DNA of 64,000 bases from Myotis daubentonii (Eukaryota > Chordata > Mammalia > Chiroptera > Vespertilionidae). The notes under the pieces are model-generated. The model worked only from the letters and a program-made list of their open reading frames with translations. It was not told where the DNA came from and did not search any database. The DNA is taken from contig NC_081844.1 of the NCBI RefSeq assembly GCF_963259705.1, forward strand, positions 31,574,294 to 31,638,293, given 5' to 3'. The stretch's first letter is position 1, and every line of letters starts with the position of its first letter. The translations under genes and the position numbers were made by a program. Positions 34,561-47,082 of this stretch are shown piece by piece.

Positions 34561-35363
34561 GCAGCATTTCTTTTCATTTTTGTGTTTTTGTTCAACCAGT
34601 TCAGCATCTTGTTTTGTCCCATGCAAAATGACCACATCAGATAGGACTTCTGCACTTCAGACCTGGTCATTTAACAGTTAAGGAGATGAGGCCCATAAAA
34701 GCCGCAACAAAAAGATAAGCGCGCATGATGGGCAGAAATCGAGACAGGGCAAAGGCGGAAGCGCCACAGGGCAGGGCATGTGCCAGAGGTGGCTGAGCTG
34801 TAGGAGGAGAAAGTCGGCACCAGATGGTTGTAGAGGTGAGCTCAGTATGAGAGAGCATGTTGGCTCCTCTGAAAGCCGCCCTTTGGAATAGCTCAGCAGA
34901 CAGGAAGCCAGCACGCTGGCCTTGAAGGCTGTGCTGTCACTCCTCTGGGCCACCCAGGAAGGCTCAGTGATCCCTTTAGTTTCCCGAGGCCCTGGTTATC
35001 ATATCTCTTGGGGGTCCTCAGGTGTCTGTCTGTCTGCGCTGGCTGTGGTTGGATGGGAACCTTTGATTTGCACCTTGCTGCGGGAACAGGCCCACTGAAT
35101 TGGCAGAAAAGCCTCTTGCTTGGAGTGTCGCTATAGGGGAGCCCCCTACCCCCCCTCAGCCCTGAGCTCCCTGTAGCCATCAGGGGAGAGGCCCTGGTGT
35201 CCTCACTGGGTCACCACCTGTGGGGTCCCCGTCATTCCTCAGCTCCACTCCCCCATGTCCTGCTGCTGCGAGTGCTGCACCTCTGTAGAGCTGACATGCC
35301 TCCTGTCGCTGCCCACGGGGCCTGGGGCCTCTCAGCCAACGTGACATGCACCTTTCCTCACAG

Positions 35364-35549
35364 CCCACACGCCGGCTGGAGTCCAGTGATGACCACCGTG
35401 TCTGGTGCAAGCACACCCCCATCTAGCCCACAGAGGCGGAGCTCCGGGCTGCCCAGAAGGCTGTGCTCACTCAGAGTGTGCCCTCAAGCTGGTGTCGGAC
35501 ACATGGGCAGAGAAGGGCAGGGGCCCAGAGCAGGAGGGGGTGATCGCAG
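35364..35549 (+). pseudogene. ZFR2: ZFR2 exon at start of DZF domain, stop and frameshift
   Basis: After CCTTTCCTCACAG the frame reads PTRRLESSDDHRVWCKHTPI, then TAG at 35424-35426, then PTEAELRAAQKAV. The conserved sequence is [20 protein letters not shown], so the stop replaces the Tyr of the IYPTE motif. Near 35466-35474 one base is lost, and ALKLVSDTWAEKGR continues in the next frame (human ALKLVSDTLAEEDRGR), ending at GCAG|GTAATG. The match is unambiguous and two independent lesions are visible. Confidence 0.95.
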
Positions 35550-36079
35550 GTAATGGAGTTCACCCTCATTTTCCCAGGCCCAGGGGTGACTTGGAGGAGG
35601 TGAGAGTTCTCACAGGAAGTGGCTGCCAGGAGGGGCAGAGGTGGCTCTTCCTCTGAATGGCTTTGAGCCTCTGAGTAGCAGGGGCTTTCCAGGCCGTGGC
35701 AGTAAGTTCACAGAGTCTCTGGTCTCAGGGCTGGAGCCCAAGGCTCAGAGGGAGTTACAGTCGCAGTTGGAGAGCTGTTGTTCGAGGCCAGAATTTACTT
35801 TTCCCACCAAAGGTGCATCTAGAAACAGTTCACAAAACATGAACCACCTCTGTTTGCTCATCTATGAAACGAGGATAAGTGTGGTTCTGCCCTGACCCCT
35901 CCGCCTCTGGAGCAGAGGCTGCCCCTTGGTGCCCAGCTGAGTCACCGTTCAAGGCCCCGGGGTGAGGGGGAGGCAGAAAGTCCCTGTGCCCTGTATGGAG
36001 TCGTTATACAATTAAAATAATCCGAGAGGGAGTTAGCTTTCCAAGTCCTTTCTCTCTAGCTGGCTTTTTCATTTTCATT

Positions 36080-36420
36080 TTTTTAATTGTGGTAAAATAC
36101 TCAGAACATGAAGTTTACCATGTTAACCATTTTTATGTGTACAATACAATGGTGCTAAGTACATTCACAAGGTTGTGCAACCATCACCCACCACTTATCT
36201 ATTTTAGAATTTTTTCATCATCTAAAACAGAAATCTGTTCCCATTAAATTCCCTGCCCCCCTGCCCCAACCCCTGGCACCCTCCTTGCACTTCCTCTTTC
36301 TGGACATTTCATGTAGGTGGAATCATGCAGTGCGTGTCCTTCTGTGTCTAGCTGATTCCACTTTAGTTTCTCTTCACTATAGTGTTTGCTCCCACTGTGA
36401 GTTACAAAGTGTCACCATAA
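36080..36420 (-). mobile_element. Old L1 3' UTR fragment, antisense
   Basis: AATTGTGGTAAAATACTCAG, GTTGTGCAACCATCACCCAC blocks. Confidence 0.65.
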
Positions 36421-36843
36421 AAAGACCTCACCCCTCGGCTTAAGCGTGCGAACCTCCCAATACATTGCCTCTACTTGGGAAAGTCAGCCTTCTTCACCCT
36501 CCTGGTAGGGAAGACAGGAGTGCAAAGAAGACATTTTTTTCATCTCTCCCTTGGCACCCTCATGAAGCCAAAACACAAGACCGCAGAATCTGAGGGGGCG
36601 GGGGTGGGGGGGTGGGGGGCGTGTCTTTGTGCGCAAACCCGGAAAAGAGAGAGGGCCCGCAGCCCCACTCCCAGGGCCAGGTCTGCCTCTGGGCCTGTGT
36701 GGATGGGCTGGTGCCTGGAAGGTGCCCAGGGGCGTCTGTATTGCAGACAGAAAGGGTGCCGGCCTCTTAAATCTCCCCTCATTTTCTGAACAAAATCCCC
36801 CCTCACTTAATGATTTGAAGTTTAAAAATCAACAGTAATTCTT

Positions 36844-37312
36844 TTTTTGTAATCCTCACCTGAGGATATTTTTTCCATTGCTTCTTAAAGAGAGTGAAAG
36901 GGGAGAGGGAAGTGGGAGAGAGAGAAAGAGAGACATCATTGTGAGAGAGACACATTGATTGGTTGCCTCCTACCAGGTACTAGGGCAGCCGTGGGCAAAC
37001 TATGGCCTACTGGCCAGACCATTTGAAATGAATAAAACTAAAAAAAAAAAAAAGACCGTACCCTTTTATGTAATGATGTTTACTTTGAATTTATATTAGT
37101 TCACACAAACACTCCATCCATACTTTTGTTCCGGCCCTCTGGTCCAGTTTAAGAACCCATTGTGGCCCTCGAGTCAAAAAGTTTGCCCACCCCTGCACTA
37201 GGGGCTGTGGATTGAACCCATAACCCAGGTACATGCCCTTGACCGGGGATCAAACCTGAGACCCCTTGGAGCACAGGCCGACACTCTAACCATTGAACAC
37301 ACCTGCCAGGGC
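36844..37312 (-). mobile_element. Ves-related SINE split by a hAT MITE
   Basis: Antisense copy in two parts (36844-36977 and 37204-37312). Flanked by AAAAAT(C/T)AACAGTAATTC. Confidence 0.9.
36986..37195. mobile_element. hAT MITE nested in a SINE
   Basis: Termini CAGCCGTGGGCAAACTATGG and AGTTTGCCCACCCCTG; flanks TACTAGGG / CACTAGGG (7 of 8). It splits the antisense Ves SINE at 36844-37312. Confidence 0.85.
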
Positions 37313-37885
37313 AAAAATTAACAGTAATTCTTTAACATCATCAGATAGCCAGTCAATGTTGAAATTTCCACTCGTCCCATAAATATCATAACGTGTTTTT
37401 TGTTTGTTTTCTGGGGTTTGTTTCTTTGTTCTCTAGCTTGTGTGAATTGTGATTCAAATTTGTTGACAAACCTCTAAGTCACATATCTGTAGCACATCCC
37501 CCTCCCTCGCCACCCCCCCCCCACCACACACACACACACATATCCCCGCCCCGTGTTCTGCTTTCTCTGCTTTCTGAGTCTCAATTGCAGAGTCTGGTCC
37601 TGTTCCCTAATCCAGACGTCCCTGGTCTAGATTTTGCCAGTGGGCTCTGTAGTCCCCAAATGGATAAGAATATATAAACACATTTTTTTATGAAAAGGTT
37701 GTCTCCTATCCCTAGAAATGTCACAAAGAAAACCAAGTGGTGCTTAGTGGCAGCTTCTGGAGCAGAGGTGGGACATTTGTCTAGAGATCCATCACGTGAG
37801 AGCGCCCCAGGCACCAGGCCTGGGAACTGGAGCAGAGGAAGAACCTAGTGGGCTGCGGAGAAACAGGAAGGGGCTGGGGCTAGAG

Positions 37886-38536
37886 CAGCAGCTTTCAGCC
37901 AGTGCGCCACACTGCCTGACTGTTTAGTCAGGGGCACTGGCCTCTTTTCCCTTAGGTTGTCAAACAAAAAATGACAACAGCCAACACAACAATAGCCCAT
38001 CGGGTGTAAATGCCCTGTCTTTAACCTTAACTCTAGATCATATAATAGAGTTGTATCTTAGTGGTCACGTGAATAATAAGGTTGTGTCTGATTGGTTAAC
38101 TTTGTTTTATTTATAATTAAAGATATGTTGTGCTTTTTTAATCGATTTTAAAGAGAGAGAAAGAAGGGGGGAAAGAAAGAGAGAAACATTGATTCCCGTA
38201 CCTGCCCCAACCCAGGAATGTGCCCTGACCGGGAATCGAACCTACAACTTTTTGGTGTAAGGGACGATGCTTCAACCAACTGAACCACCTGGCCAGGGCG
38301 ATTGGTTAATTTTTGGAAATTAACCAGAAATCCTTATATTACAAGTATAGGCACTTGGTTTTTTAAAAAGTCATCTGGAACAAAAAGGGTAGGTAATTAC
38401 TACTATTTATTTTTTTGTAAATCAAAATTATACCTTTTTTGGTCAGATCAGCAAAAAATATATATTTTTTAGTGTGCCACAGAAGTTTAGTATTAGTTTA
38501 TGTGTGCCATGAGATGAAAAAGGTTGAAAATCGCTG
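37886..38536. mobile_element. hAT non-autonomous element, interrupted by a SINE
   Basis: Termini CAGCAGCTTTCAGCC and GGTTGAAAATCGCTG; flanks GGCTAGAG / GGCTAGAA (7 of 8). A Ves SINE lies inside at about 38104-38299 with the duplication GATTGGTTAA on both sides. Confidence 0.82.
38104..38299 (-). mobile_element. SINE nested in a hAT element
   Basis: Antisense; ends CCACCTGGCCAGGGC; duplications GATTGGTTAACTTT / GATTGGTTAATTTT. Confidence 0.88.
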
Positions 38537-38984
38537 GGCTAGAAAATCTCATTAAGGCCTGAGAGGAAGTGGTGGGAGAGGATGGCGGCATGGAGCCCAG
38601 CGGGTCAGGCCGGGGGCCTCAGGCCAGGGCATAAGCACGGGTGTCCTGTCCTGGAGAGGGCCAGTGCCGGGAGGTTAGATGTAGGGCAGATGTGACAGTC
38701 ACGTTCACACTGCAGGAAGCCGGCCTGATCTGCAGAGAGCGAGGCTGGGCAGGCATCTCCCTTAGGGCGCTGTGGCCTGAGCACTGGATGGGCCTGCTCA
38801 CCAAGGGTTGAGATGGGAGTGAAGTGACACTAGAGGTGGCTTGAAGGTGCCCAAACCCAAGGGCTGACCAAGGTGGCACCAACTGGCTGAGGACCAGGGG
38901 TCACGGGGGTTGCCATCATTGGCCTTTTTCAGAATGCAGTTTATCAGAAAATAGTAACAACCACCAGCCCTTACTGAGCACATA

Positions 38985-39150
38985 CAGGGTGTCCCCAAAA
39001 TATATATATACACACTTTAACAGCTGAGAGCTCAATTTTGAAAATGAAATGTATTTTAATAAACACTGCCTTTATTCAAAGAGAGTAAACATTTTGGTTC
39101 CCAGTGCTGTTCCCAGATACAGCTTCTCATGTCTCCTTTCGTCAAGTGCA
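38985..39150. mobile_element. Possible mariner-like fragment
   Basis: ACAGGGTGTCCCCAAAATA resembles a mariner terminal repeat; no matching opposite end found. Confidence 0.3.
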
Positions 39151-39226
39151 CTCTGAGAAACGGGACTCAGAAAGGCCTGTTTCACAGGTGAGGAAGCTGA
39201 GGCACAAAGGGCCCACAAGCTGTTGA

Positions 39227-39472
<246 letters not shown>

Positions 39473-40680
39473 TAAGGGCAGGTCACCTCTGGGGGTGTGT
39501 GGTGTGTGTATGTGTGTGTCGCGGGGGGCGGGTGCTGCCAGCCCCTCAGGCTCCCTGGCAGCCATGACTTTGTTTCCACAGGATTTTAAGAAACAAGAGT
39601 GGTCATTATTAGATACAGTTTGTTTGTATAAACAGTTGCAAGGAGAAAGAGGTAGAAACTAGAGGGTTCCGTGTAAAGCGAGTTCAGGGAAAATATAAAT
39701 GTCCCGCCACGGGAACGGTGACCGGCCACGGGGAGGGTACATGGTGACGCACGGGCACGTTTGCTGCCTCGCTGACTGAGATTCAGGGAAGAGCAAAGGA
39801 AGGAGCCGAGCCAGGGAGGCCTGTGGGAGATGGACCGGGGTTCTCCGCTCGAGCAGTTCCTGTCCTAGTCGGAGTCCATGTCTCAGGACCACTGGGGAAG
39901 AGTAAGATCAGGTCATGATTGACATCAATCATCTTAGGTAAAACCACCAGTCCCAGGCGGGCTCTTCCTGCTGTGTCGGGCACTGTTCCTGCGAAAACGC
40001 TGCCTCGCGCCTCCTGCTGGCTTAGTGAGCACGCTGGTCAGGACCAGATAGACACCTAGCACCTAACTGTAGTTTATCGGCTGTGAGGAAATGAAAGCCT
40101 GATGCCAGGTGGAGGGAGGGAGCCATGGCCAGCAGGACAGGGGGAGGCATGTGTCCTGACCGAGGACATTTAGGCTGTTCCCCGGGTTCTGCATTACCAC
40201 TGAGGCTGCACAAAGTCAATGGCCTTGTACACGCCGCTCCACACACGTGAGAGCTCAGCCGACGGCAGCGTCAGTGGGTCAAAGGCACAAGCCTGGAGCT
40301 CCTGGTAAGTGTTGCCAGGTCAGCGGCCCCTCAGACTTCTCACAGGTGATGATGGTGCCTCATTATAGTTTTAATTGGCTTCTCTCTTACTGTGGGGGTC
40401 ATCTGTGTCATGGTGTAAGAAGGGACACTTCTGTTTCCTTTCCTTCCAACTATCTGTGATATCAATGGCCAGCTGTTGCTTTTAAAAAATCTATTGGATT
40501 GCTGTCCTTATTAAGGGCATTTTTTACATGTGAAGGCACCTTATTTGCAGGGTTTGTCTGTGTGTGTACTGCTGGAGGGCAGGGCTATGTCTCAGCCCCA
40601 TGGAGACTCCAGGTGCCCAGCACAGGGCCTGCCACCTGACCATGTCCTTGCTGCTTGCAGCCATCTCTCGGCTGGAGTGA

Positions 40681-40989
<309 letters not shown>

Positions 40990-41513
40990 TAAGAGCTGGG
41001 CCTCAGGGCAGCGGAGGAAATGAGCTGGTGACAGTGTCAGGCGGGCTCAGAACCAGGCTGTGGTGTGCTCCTGGGCCTTGCTCGTGCGGCACCATGCTCC
41101 TCCCTTGCCTCCAGCCCAGTGCGGACACCTGCCCAGTGGAAACCAGTTGTGCCAGGTCCCAGGAGCTCAGATTGTCCATCTGCCCGCAGCAGCGGCCACA
41201 GCAGAGGTCACAGCAGAACCTGCTGCCCCAGCACTGCTCGTGTGGGACATGAGCGTCGGAGCTCGAGTCATATTGGCATTGCTCAAGAGAGTGGGAGGGG
41301 TGTTGCGCCAGGCCAGAGGGCAGCCAGGGCCTTGAGTCACGGCCACCGGTGAAGGCCGTGACAGGGAAGCACCCTGAGGCTCATCGAGCCTGGAACCTCC
41401 TAGAACAGCCCCAGGACCATTTTCCAAATTCCATCCATTCTTGAACCCCCTTCATGATTGTTGTTCACTACCAACATTTTTCTTTAAATCAATTCACTTT
41501 TAACACAAAAATT

Positions 41514-41716
41514 TTTTAAAATATATTTTTAATGATTTCAGAGAGGAAGCAAGAGGGAGAGAGAGAGACAAACATCAATGATGAGAGAGCTGCCTCCTGC
41601 ATGCCTCCTACTGGGGATCAAGTCCGAAATCCAGGCATGTGCCCTTGACCGAAATCGAACCTGGGACCCTTCAATCCGCAGGCGGATGCTCTCCACTGAG
41701 CCAAACTGGCCAGGGC
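41514..41716 (-). mobile_element. Ves SINE
   Basis: Antisense, ends GCCAAACTGGCCAGGGC. Confidence 0.9.
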
Positions 41717-42069
41717 AACACTTACATTTTTAAAGAGGAGAACCTATGACTGTAAGTGGGAAGCCATTATTTATTGTCATAAATGGAGAGTTGTCTAAAA
41801 ATCAATCCAGGGGGCGATGAACAACATTAAATTCTAGCTGAAGGCCCTGCTGGGCTTTGCTCAAACACACAAACAAGGTGGAGATTGGGAATGTTAGAAA
41901 GTGTTAACGATCCGTGGTCACAGGATGGAGGCTGACCGGAAAGATTAAGATGCGGAAACCCCTCTGTAACGAACATACTTTCTATGACCACCAGGAGCCT
42001 GTCAGCCTCACTCAGGCGTCTCCTCACTCCACGCCCGGCTGGCTGTTGCGGGGAGGGTAGCTTCTAACC

Positions 42070-42303
42070 CAATGATGGCAAACCTTTTGAGCTCAGCGTG
42101 TCAGCATTTTGAAAAACCCTAACTTAACTCTGGTGCCGTGTCACATATAGAAAGTTTTTGATCTTTGCAACCATAGTGAAACAAAGATTTATATTTTTGA
42201 TATTTATTTTATATATTTAAATGCCATTTAATAAAGAAAAATCAACCAAAAAATGAGTTCGCGTGTCACCTCTGACACGTGTGTCATAGGTTCACCATCA
42301 CTG
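42070..42303 (+). mobile_element. hAT MITE with perfect 8-bp duplication
   Basis: Termini CAATGATGGCAAACC and GGTTCACCATCACTG are inverted repeats. The flanks TTCTAACC (42062-42069) and TTCTAACC (42304-42311) are identical. No coding sequence. Confidence 0.88.
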
Positions 42304-42584
42304 TTCTAACCCCTCCTCAAAGACACATCCCTGCCACTTCCACCCCAGCCTGTAACAGGCAGGCAACACACACAGGACCCCTGGTGATATTTATGGGTGA
42401 AAGTGAAACCTGTGCTCCGTCATGTGACCTAAATAAACCAGGGTGTCCCAGAAGGAGAAGAGAATATTCTTGAAGCAACCATAGTAGGAAAGAAAATATG
42501 GATCTGAATTTCTCTCAAACATGGAGGCCTTTGTTATCAATGATGGGATGTGTTCTAATCAGATCCACTTTCTCCACTTAATTA

Positions 42585-45047
42585 ATTAATTAATTAATTT
42601 TTTTATTGGCTAAAATTTTACATGACTCCTTTTTCCCCAATTGACATTTCCGCTCCCCCCGCCCCCCCGCAGCCATTCCCACCCCAGGCAAGCCCCCACC
42701 ACCCCAGTGTCTGTGTCCATTGGTTATGCTAATACACATGCATACAAGTCCTTCCCCCTCCCCTGCCATTTGTCTCTGGATCTATTCTTGTTCATCAAAT
42801 TATATTGATCATTATATCCCACATATGAGTGAGATCATGTGATATTTATCTTTCTCCAACTGGCTTATTTCGCTTAGCATAATGCTCTCCAGTTCCATCC
42901 ACGCTGTTGCAAATGGTAAAAGTTCCTGCTTTTTTATAGCGGCATAGTATTCCATTGTGTAGATGCACCATAGTCTTTTAATCCACTCATCTGCTGATGG
43001 GCACTTAGGTTGTTTCCAAATCTTAGCTATTGTAAATTGTGCTGCTATGAACATAGGGGTGTATATATCCTTTCTGATTGGTGTTTCTGGTTTCTTGGGG
43101 ATATAGTCCTAGAAGTGGGATTATTTGGTCAAATGGGAGTTCCATTTTTAACTTTTTAAGGAAACTCCATACTGTTCTCCACAGTGGCTGCACCAGTCTG
43201 CATTCCCACCAGCAGTGCATGAGGGTTCCTTTTTCTCCACATCCTCGCCAGCACTTGTCGTTTGTTGATTTGTTGATGATAGCCAGTCTGACAGGTGTGA
43301 GATGGTATCTCATTGTTGTTTTGATTTGCATCCCTCAGATGATTAGTGACTTTGAGCATGTTTTCATATGTCTCTGGGTCTTCTGTATGTCCTCTTTCGA
43401 AAAGTGTCTATTTAGATCCTTTGCTCATTTTTTGATTGGATCGTTTATCTTCCTTTTGTTAAGTTGTATGAGTTCTCTGTAAATTTTAAAGATTAAACCC
43501 TTATCAGAAATATCAGGCGAATATGTTCTCCCATGCAGTGGGCTTTCTTATTTTGTTGATGGTTTCTTTTGCTGTGCAGAAGCTTTTTAAAAAATTTTTT
43601 TTATTATTGATTTTAGAGAGGAAGGGAAAGGGAGAGAGAGATAGAAACATCAATGATGAGAGAGAATCATTGATCGGCTACCTCCTGCATGCCCCACACA
43701 GGGGATTGAGCCCACAACCTGGGCATGTGCCCTGACTGGGAATCGAACCTTGACCTCCTGGTTCATAGGTCAACACTCAACCATTGAGCCATGCCAGCCT
43801 TGCCAGAAGCTTTTTATTTTGATGTAGTCCCATTTGTTTATTTTCTCCTTAGTCTCCATTGCCCTAGGAGCTGTGTCTGTAAAGATATTGCTTTGACATA
43901 TGTCTGCTATTTTGCTGCCTATGGAGTCTTGTAGGATTTTTATGGTTTCCTGTCTTACATTTAAGTCCTTTAGCCATTTGGAGTTTGTTTTTGTGTATGG
44001 TGTAAGTTGGTGATCTATTTTCATTTTTTTGCATGTATCTGACCAAATTTCCCAGCACCATTTATTGAAGAGACTGTCTTGACTCCATTGTATACTCTTG
44101 CCTCCTTTGTCAAATATTAATTGAGCATAATGGCTTGGGTAGATTTCTGGGTTCTCTGTTCTGTTCCATTGGTCTATATGTCTGTTCTTGTGCCAGTACC
44201 AGGCAGTTTTGAGAACTGTGGCTTGGTAATATAGCTTGATATCAGGTATTGTGATTCTTCCAACTTTGTTCTTCTTTCTCAGGATTGCTGTGGCTATTCG
44301 GGGTCTTTTTTTTATTCCAGATGAACTTTTAGAGAGTTTGTTCTAGATCTTTGAAATATGCCGTTGGTATTTTAATGGGGATTGCATTGAATCTGTAGAT
44401 TGCTTTGGGTAGTATAGACATTTCAATGATATTGATTCTACCAATTCATGAACATGGTATGTTCTTCCATTTGTTTATGTCTTCCTCTATTTTTTTTTTT
44501 CAATGTCCTGTAGTTTTCCAAGTACAGGTCTTTTATGTCCTTAGTTAAGTTTATTCCTAGGTATCTTAGTTTTTTTGGTGCAATGATAAATGGTATTTTT
44601 TTTTTCGTTTCTCTTTCTGTGAGTTCATTATTCGTGTAGAAAAAGGCCATAGATTTCTGGGTGTTAATTTTGTATCCTGCTACATTGCCAAATTCATTTA
44701 TTAGGTCTAGTAGTTTTTTGATGGAGTCTTTGGGGTTTTCTGTGTATAATATTATGTCATCTGCAAATAAGGACAGTTTTACTCATCCTTTTCCAATTTG
44801 GTTGCCTCTTATTTCTTTTTCTTCTCTGATTGCTATGGCTAGCACTTCCAGTACTATGTCAAACAGGAGTGGTGAAAGTGGGCATCCCTGTCTTGTTCCT
44901 GTTCTTAGGGGAAATGAGTTTAGTTTTTGCCCATTGAGTATGATGTTGGCTGTAGGTTTGTCATATAAGGTTTTTATTATGTTGAGGTATGATCCCTCTA
45001 TTCCCACTTTGCTGAGAGTTTTTATCAAGAAAGTGTGTTGGATCTCC
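42585..45047 (-). mobile_element. L1 retrotransposon, 5'-truncated, ORF2 fragments
   Basis: On the minus strand, from 45047 downward, broken ORF2 frames appear in order: reverse-transcriptase motif segments ([36 protein letters not shown]), [26 protein letters not shown] and [15 protein letters not shown], and the C-terminal ...[18 protein letters not shown] and EYYAAIKKQELLPFATAW. The T-run at about 42598 is the antisense poly(A). The endonuclease and ORF1 are missing. Several frameshifts make it inactive. A SINE interrupts it at 43589-43804 and another is fused to its 5' end. Confidence 0.93.
43589..43804 (-). mobile_element. Ves SINE inside the L1
   Basis: Antisense; perfect duplication AGAAGCTTTTT at 43578-43588 and 43805-43815. 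Confidence 0.93.
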
Positions 45048-45049
45048 CC

Positions 45050-45222
45050 TTTTTAAAAAAATCCTCACCCAAGGATATGTTTAGAGAGGAAGAGAGAGAA
45101 ACATCAATGTGAGAGAGAAACATCTATTGGTTGCCTCCCGTATGTGCCCTGACCAGGGATTGAACCCACAGCCTTTTGGTGTACGGGACAATGCTCCTAC
45201 AATTGAGCCACCTGGCCAGGGC
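45050..45222 (-). mobile_element. SINE fused to the 5' end of the L1
   Basis: Antisense SINE (ATCCTCACCCAAGGATATG to CCACCTGGCCAGGGC) lying exactly at the L1 5' end; the L1 target duplication follows it directly. Confidence 0.85.
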
Positions 45223-46002
45223 CCACTTTCTCCCTTTTAATTATGCAGCTGGAAGTTTCTGGAAATCTGGCTTAGTTTATAGTTTCCCGTTGGCACCGTA
45301 GTTTGCTCACAGAGGAGTCAGCCTTGAGGCGCTCATCATAAGCATTAAAGGCCTTCCTGGTGGGCACTGGCTTCAGAGGAGAGAGCATTTCACAGAAATG
45401 ATTTCTCTGTCCCTGCAGGGCCCAGAGGAAAGGCGATCTGGGAGGAAGCGCGTGTCTTCTGGAGAAATAAAATGAGGCCCAGAGAATTGAGAGGCACGGC
45501 CCATGTGGCCCAGGGAAGGAGCAAAGTGGGAAAGGGCACCTCGCTCGCATGCCCATTTCTTCTAGAAGGAATGGAAGTGCCTTTGCCTGACCAGGGGACA
45601 TCTTGAGCCAGGAAGTGTCTCCAGTCGCTGGCCGCCCTCCACCATGCGAAGTGGTTCCAGGTTAGGGGGAGGGCTGGGGGGCTCACACATGCCTGTCCTG
45701 TCGCTGCCCCCTTAGCCGACTCCTGGGCTAGCTGTTTGGCTCCTGTCTCCTGGCACTAACCTGATGGGTTGGAATCAGAGCAGGGCCAGTTCTGCTGGCC
45801 CGTGCCCATTTGGGAGTGGAGTCCACTCCCAGCCACCACCCTCCAGGCCGACTGTGCCCCCCGGAGACCCTCCCTAACCTCCACTGCCAAGACAGGAGTC
45901 TGGCCGGCTCACCGCCCCAGGGCCCACCCTCGTTCCCTTGGCCTCACACCTACCCACGTGCGTGTGGTTTCCAGAGCTAACTGTGTGCTTCTTCTCCCAA
46001 AG

Positions 46003-46097
46003 GCACGAGCCAGCAGCCTACAGCCCTGTGTAATCCTCGTCGGGGTTTTTGGGGACCTCTCCAGCGTGTGCCAACCTGTGGGGCCCTGCCAGACTGG
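46003..46097 (+). pseudogene. ZFR2: ZFR2 DZF-domain exon relic
   Basis: After CTTCTCCCAAAG the frame reads ARASSLQPCVILVGVFGDLS, matching human [20 protein letters not shown]. A base is missing at about 46057-46062; QRVPTCGALPDW follows in the next frame and ends in phase 0 at TGG|GTAAGG. A weaker stretch at about 45880-45920 may be what remains of the preceding KKCLESLAALRHA segment. Confidence 0.92.
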
Positions 46098-46329
46098 GTA
46101 AGGCAGCGACAGGCAGCCAGCCTGCTCTGGGAAGCCCACGAGGGCCTTATCTCCTCCTGGACAGCAGATTCCCCTCCCAGCGCTTGGCTTTCCCCCAAGG
46201 GGCTGGCATCAGCCTGCGTGCCCAGGAGAGGCAGGTCACGGCAGGGGTATCCCAGGGGCCCCTGGGCACCAGGAAGAGGCCTGCTCTGCAGTGCAGCCTC
46301 CCTTGACTGTATTTTCTTTTTCTTTTTTA

Positions 46330-46553
46330 ATTATTTTTTAAAAATATATTTTATTGATTTTTCACAGAGAGGAAGAGAGAGGGATAGAGAGTTAGGAACA
46401 TCTATGAGAGAGAAGCATCGATCAGCTGCCTCCTGCACACCCCCCACTGGGGATGTGCCTGCAACCAAGGTACATGCCCTTGACCGGAATCGAACCTGGG
46501 ACCCTTCAGTCCGCAGGCTGACGCTCTATCCACTGAGCCAAACCAGTTAGGGC
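46330..46553 (-). mobile_element. Ves SINE
   Basis: Antisense, ends GAGCCAAACCAGTTAGGGC. Confidence 0.9.
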
Positions 46554-46584
46554 TCTTTTTATTTTTTATACTGCATTTTCTTTT

Positions 46585-46769
46585 TTTAAAATATATTTTT
46601 GATTTTAGAGAGGAAAGGAGAGGGAGAGAGAGATAGAAACATGGATGATGAGAGAGAATCATTGACTGCTGCCTCCTGCACACCCCACACTGGGGATCGA
46701 CTCCACAACTGGGCGTGTGCCCTGACTAGGAACCATGACACTCAACCACTGAGCCATGCTGGCCAGGCT
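46585..46769 (-). mobile_element. Ves SINE
   Basis: Antisense; flanked by ACTG(C/T)ATTTTCTT. Confidence 0.9.
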
Positions 46770-46855
46770 ACTGTATTTTCTTACTCCCTTGACCTCGCTG
46801 TCTTGAACTGGCATGCTACTGGCTAAATGTACCACAGGTCACAGAGAACAAGTTT

Positions 46856-47011
46856 TTTTTTTAAAATAATTCTTTATTGTTGAAAATATTACATATGTCC
46901 CCCTTTTCCCCCCATTGACCCTCTCCAGCCTGCCCCAGGCCTTCAGCACCCTATTGTCTGTGTCCAGGGGTTATGCATATATGCATACAAGGTCTTTGGT
47001 TGATTACCCCC

Positions 47012-47051
<40 letters not shown>

Positions 47052-47082
47052 CTACCCCTCTTCCCTCTGAGATTCCTCATTC
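46856..47082 (-). mobile_element. L1 3' end, strongly 5'-truncated
   Basis: Antisense L1 3' UTR beginning with a T-run, with the same pyrimidine-rich 3' UTR style as the 42.6-kb copy, ending in an (AC)n tract. Flanked by the perfect duplication GAACAAGTTT at 46846-46855 and 47083-47092. Confidence 0.75.
47009..47047. repeat. (AC)n microsatellite
   Basis: About 19 AC units within the L1 3' end. Confidence 0.9.

Noticed and set aside
35240..35300. Segment reading RVLHLCRADMP, similar to RVLRFHCKLCE of ZFR2 zinc finger 3
   Set aside because: It lies only 70-100 bases before the DZF lead exon, leaving no room for the intervening coding region, and has no convincing splice sites; judged a chance match.
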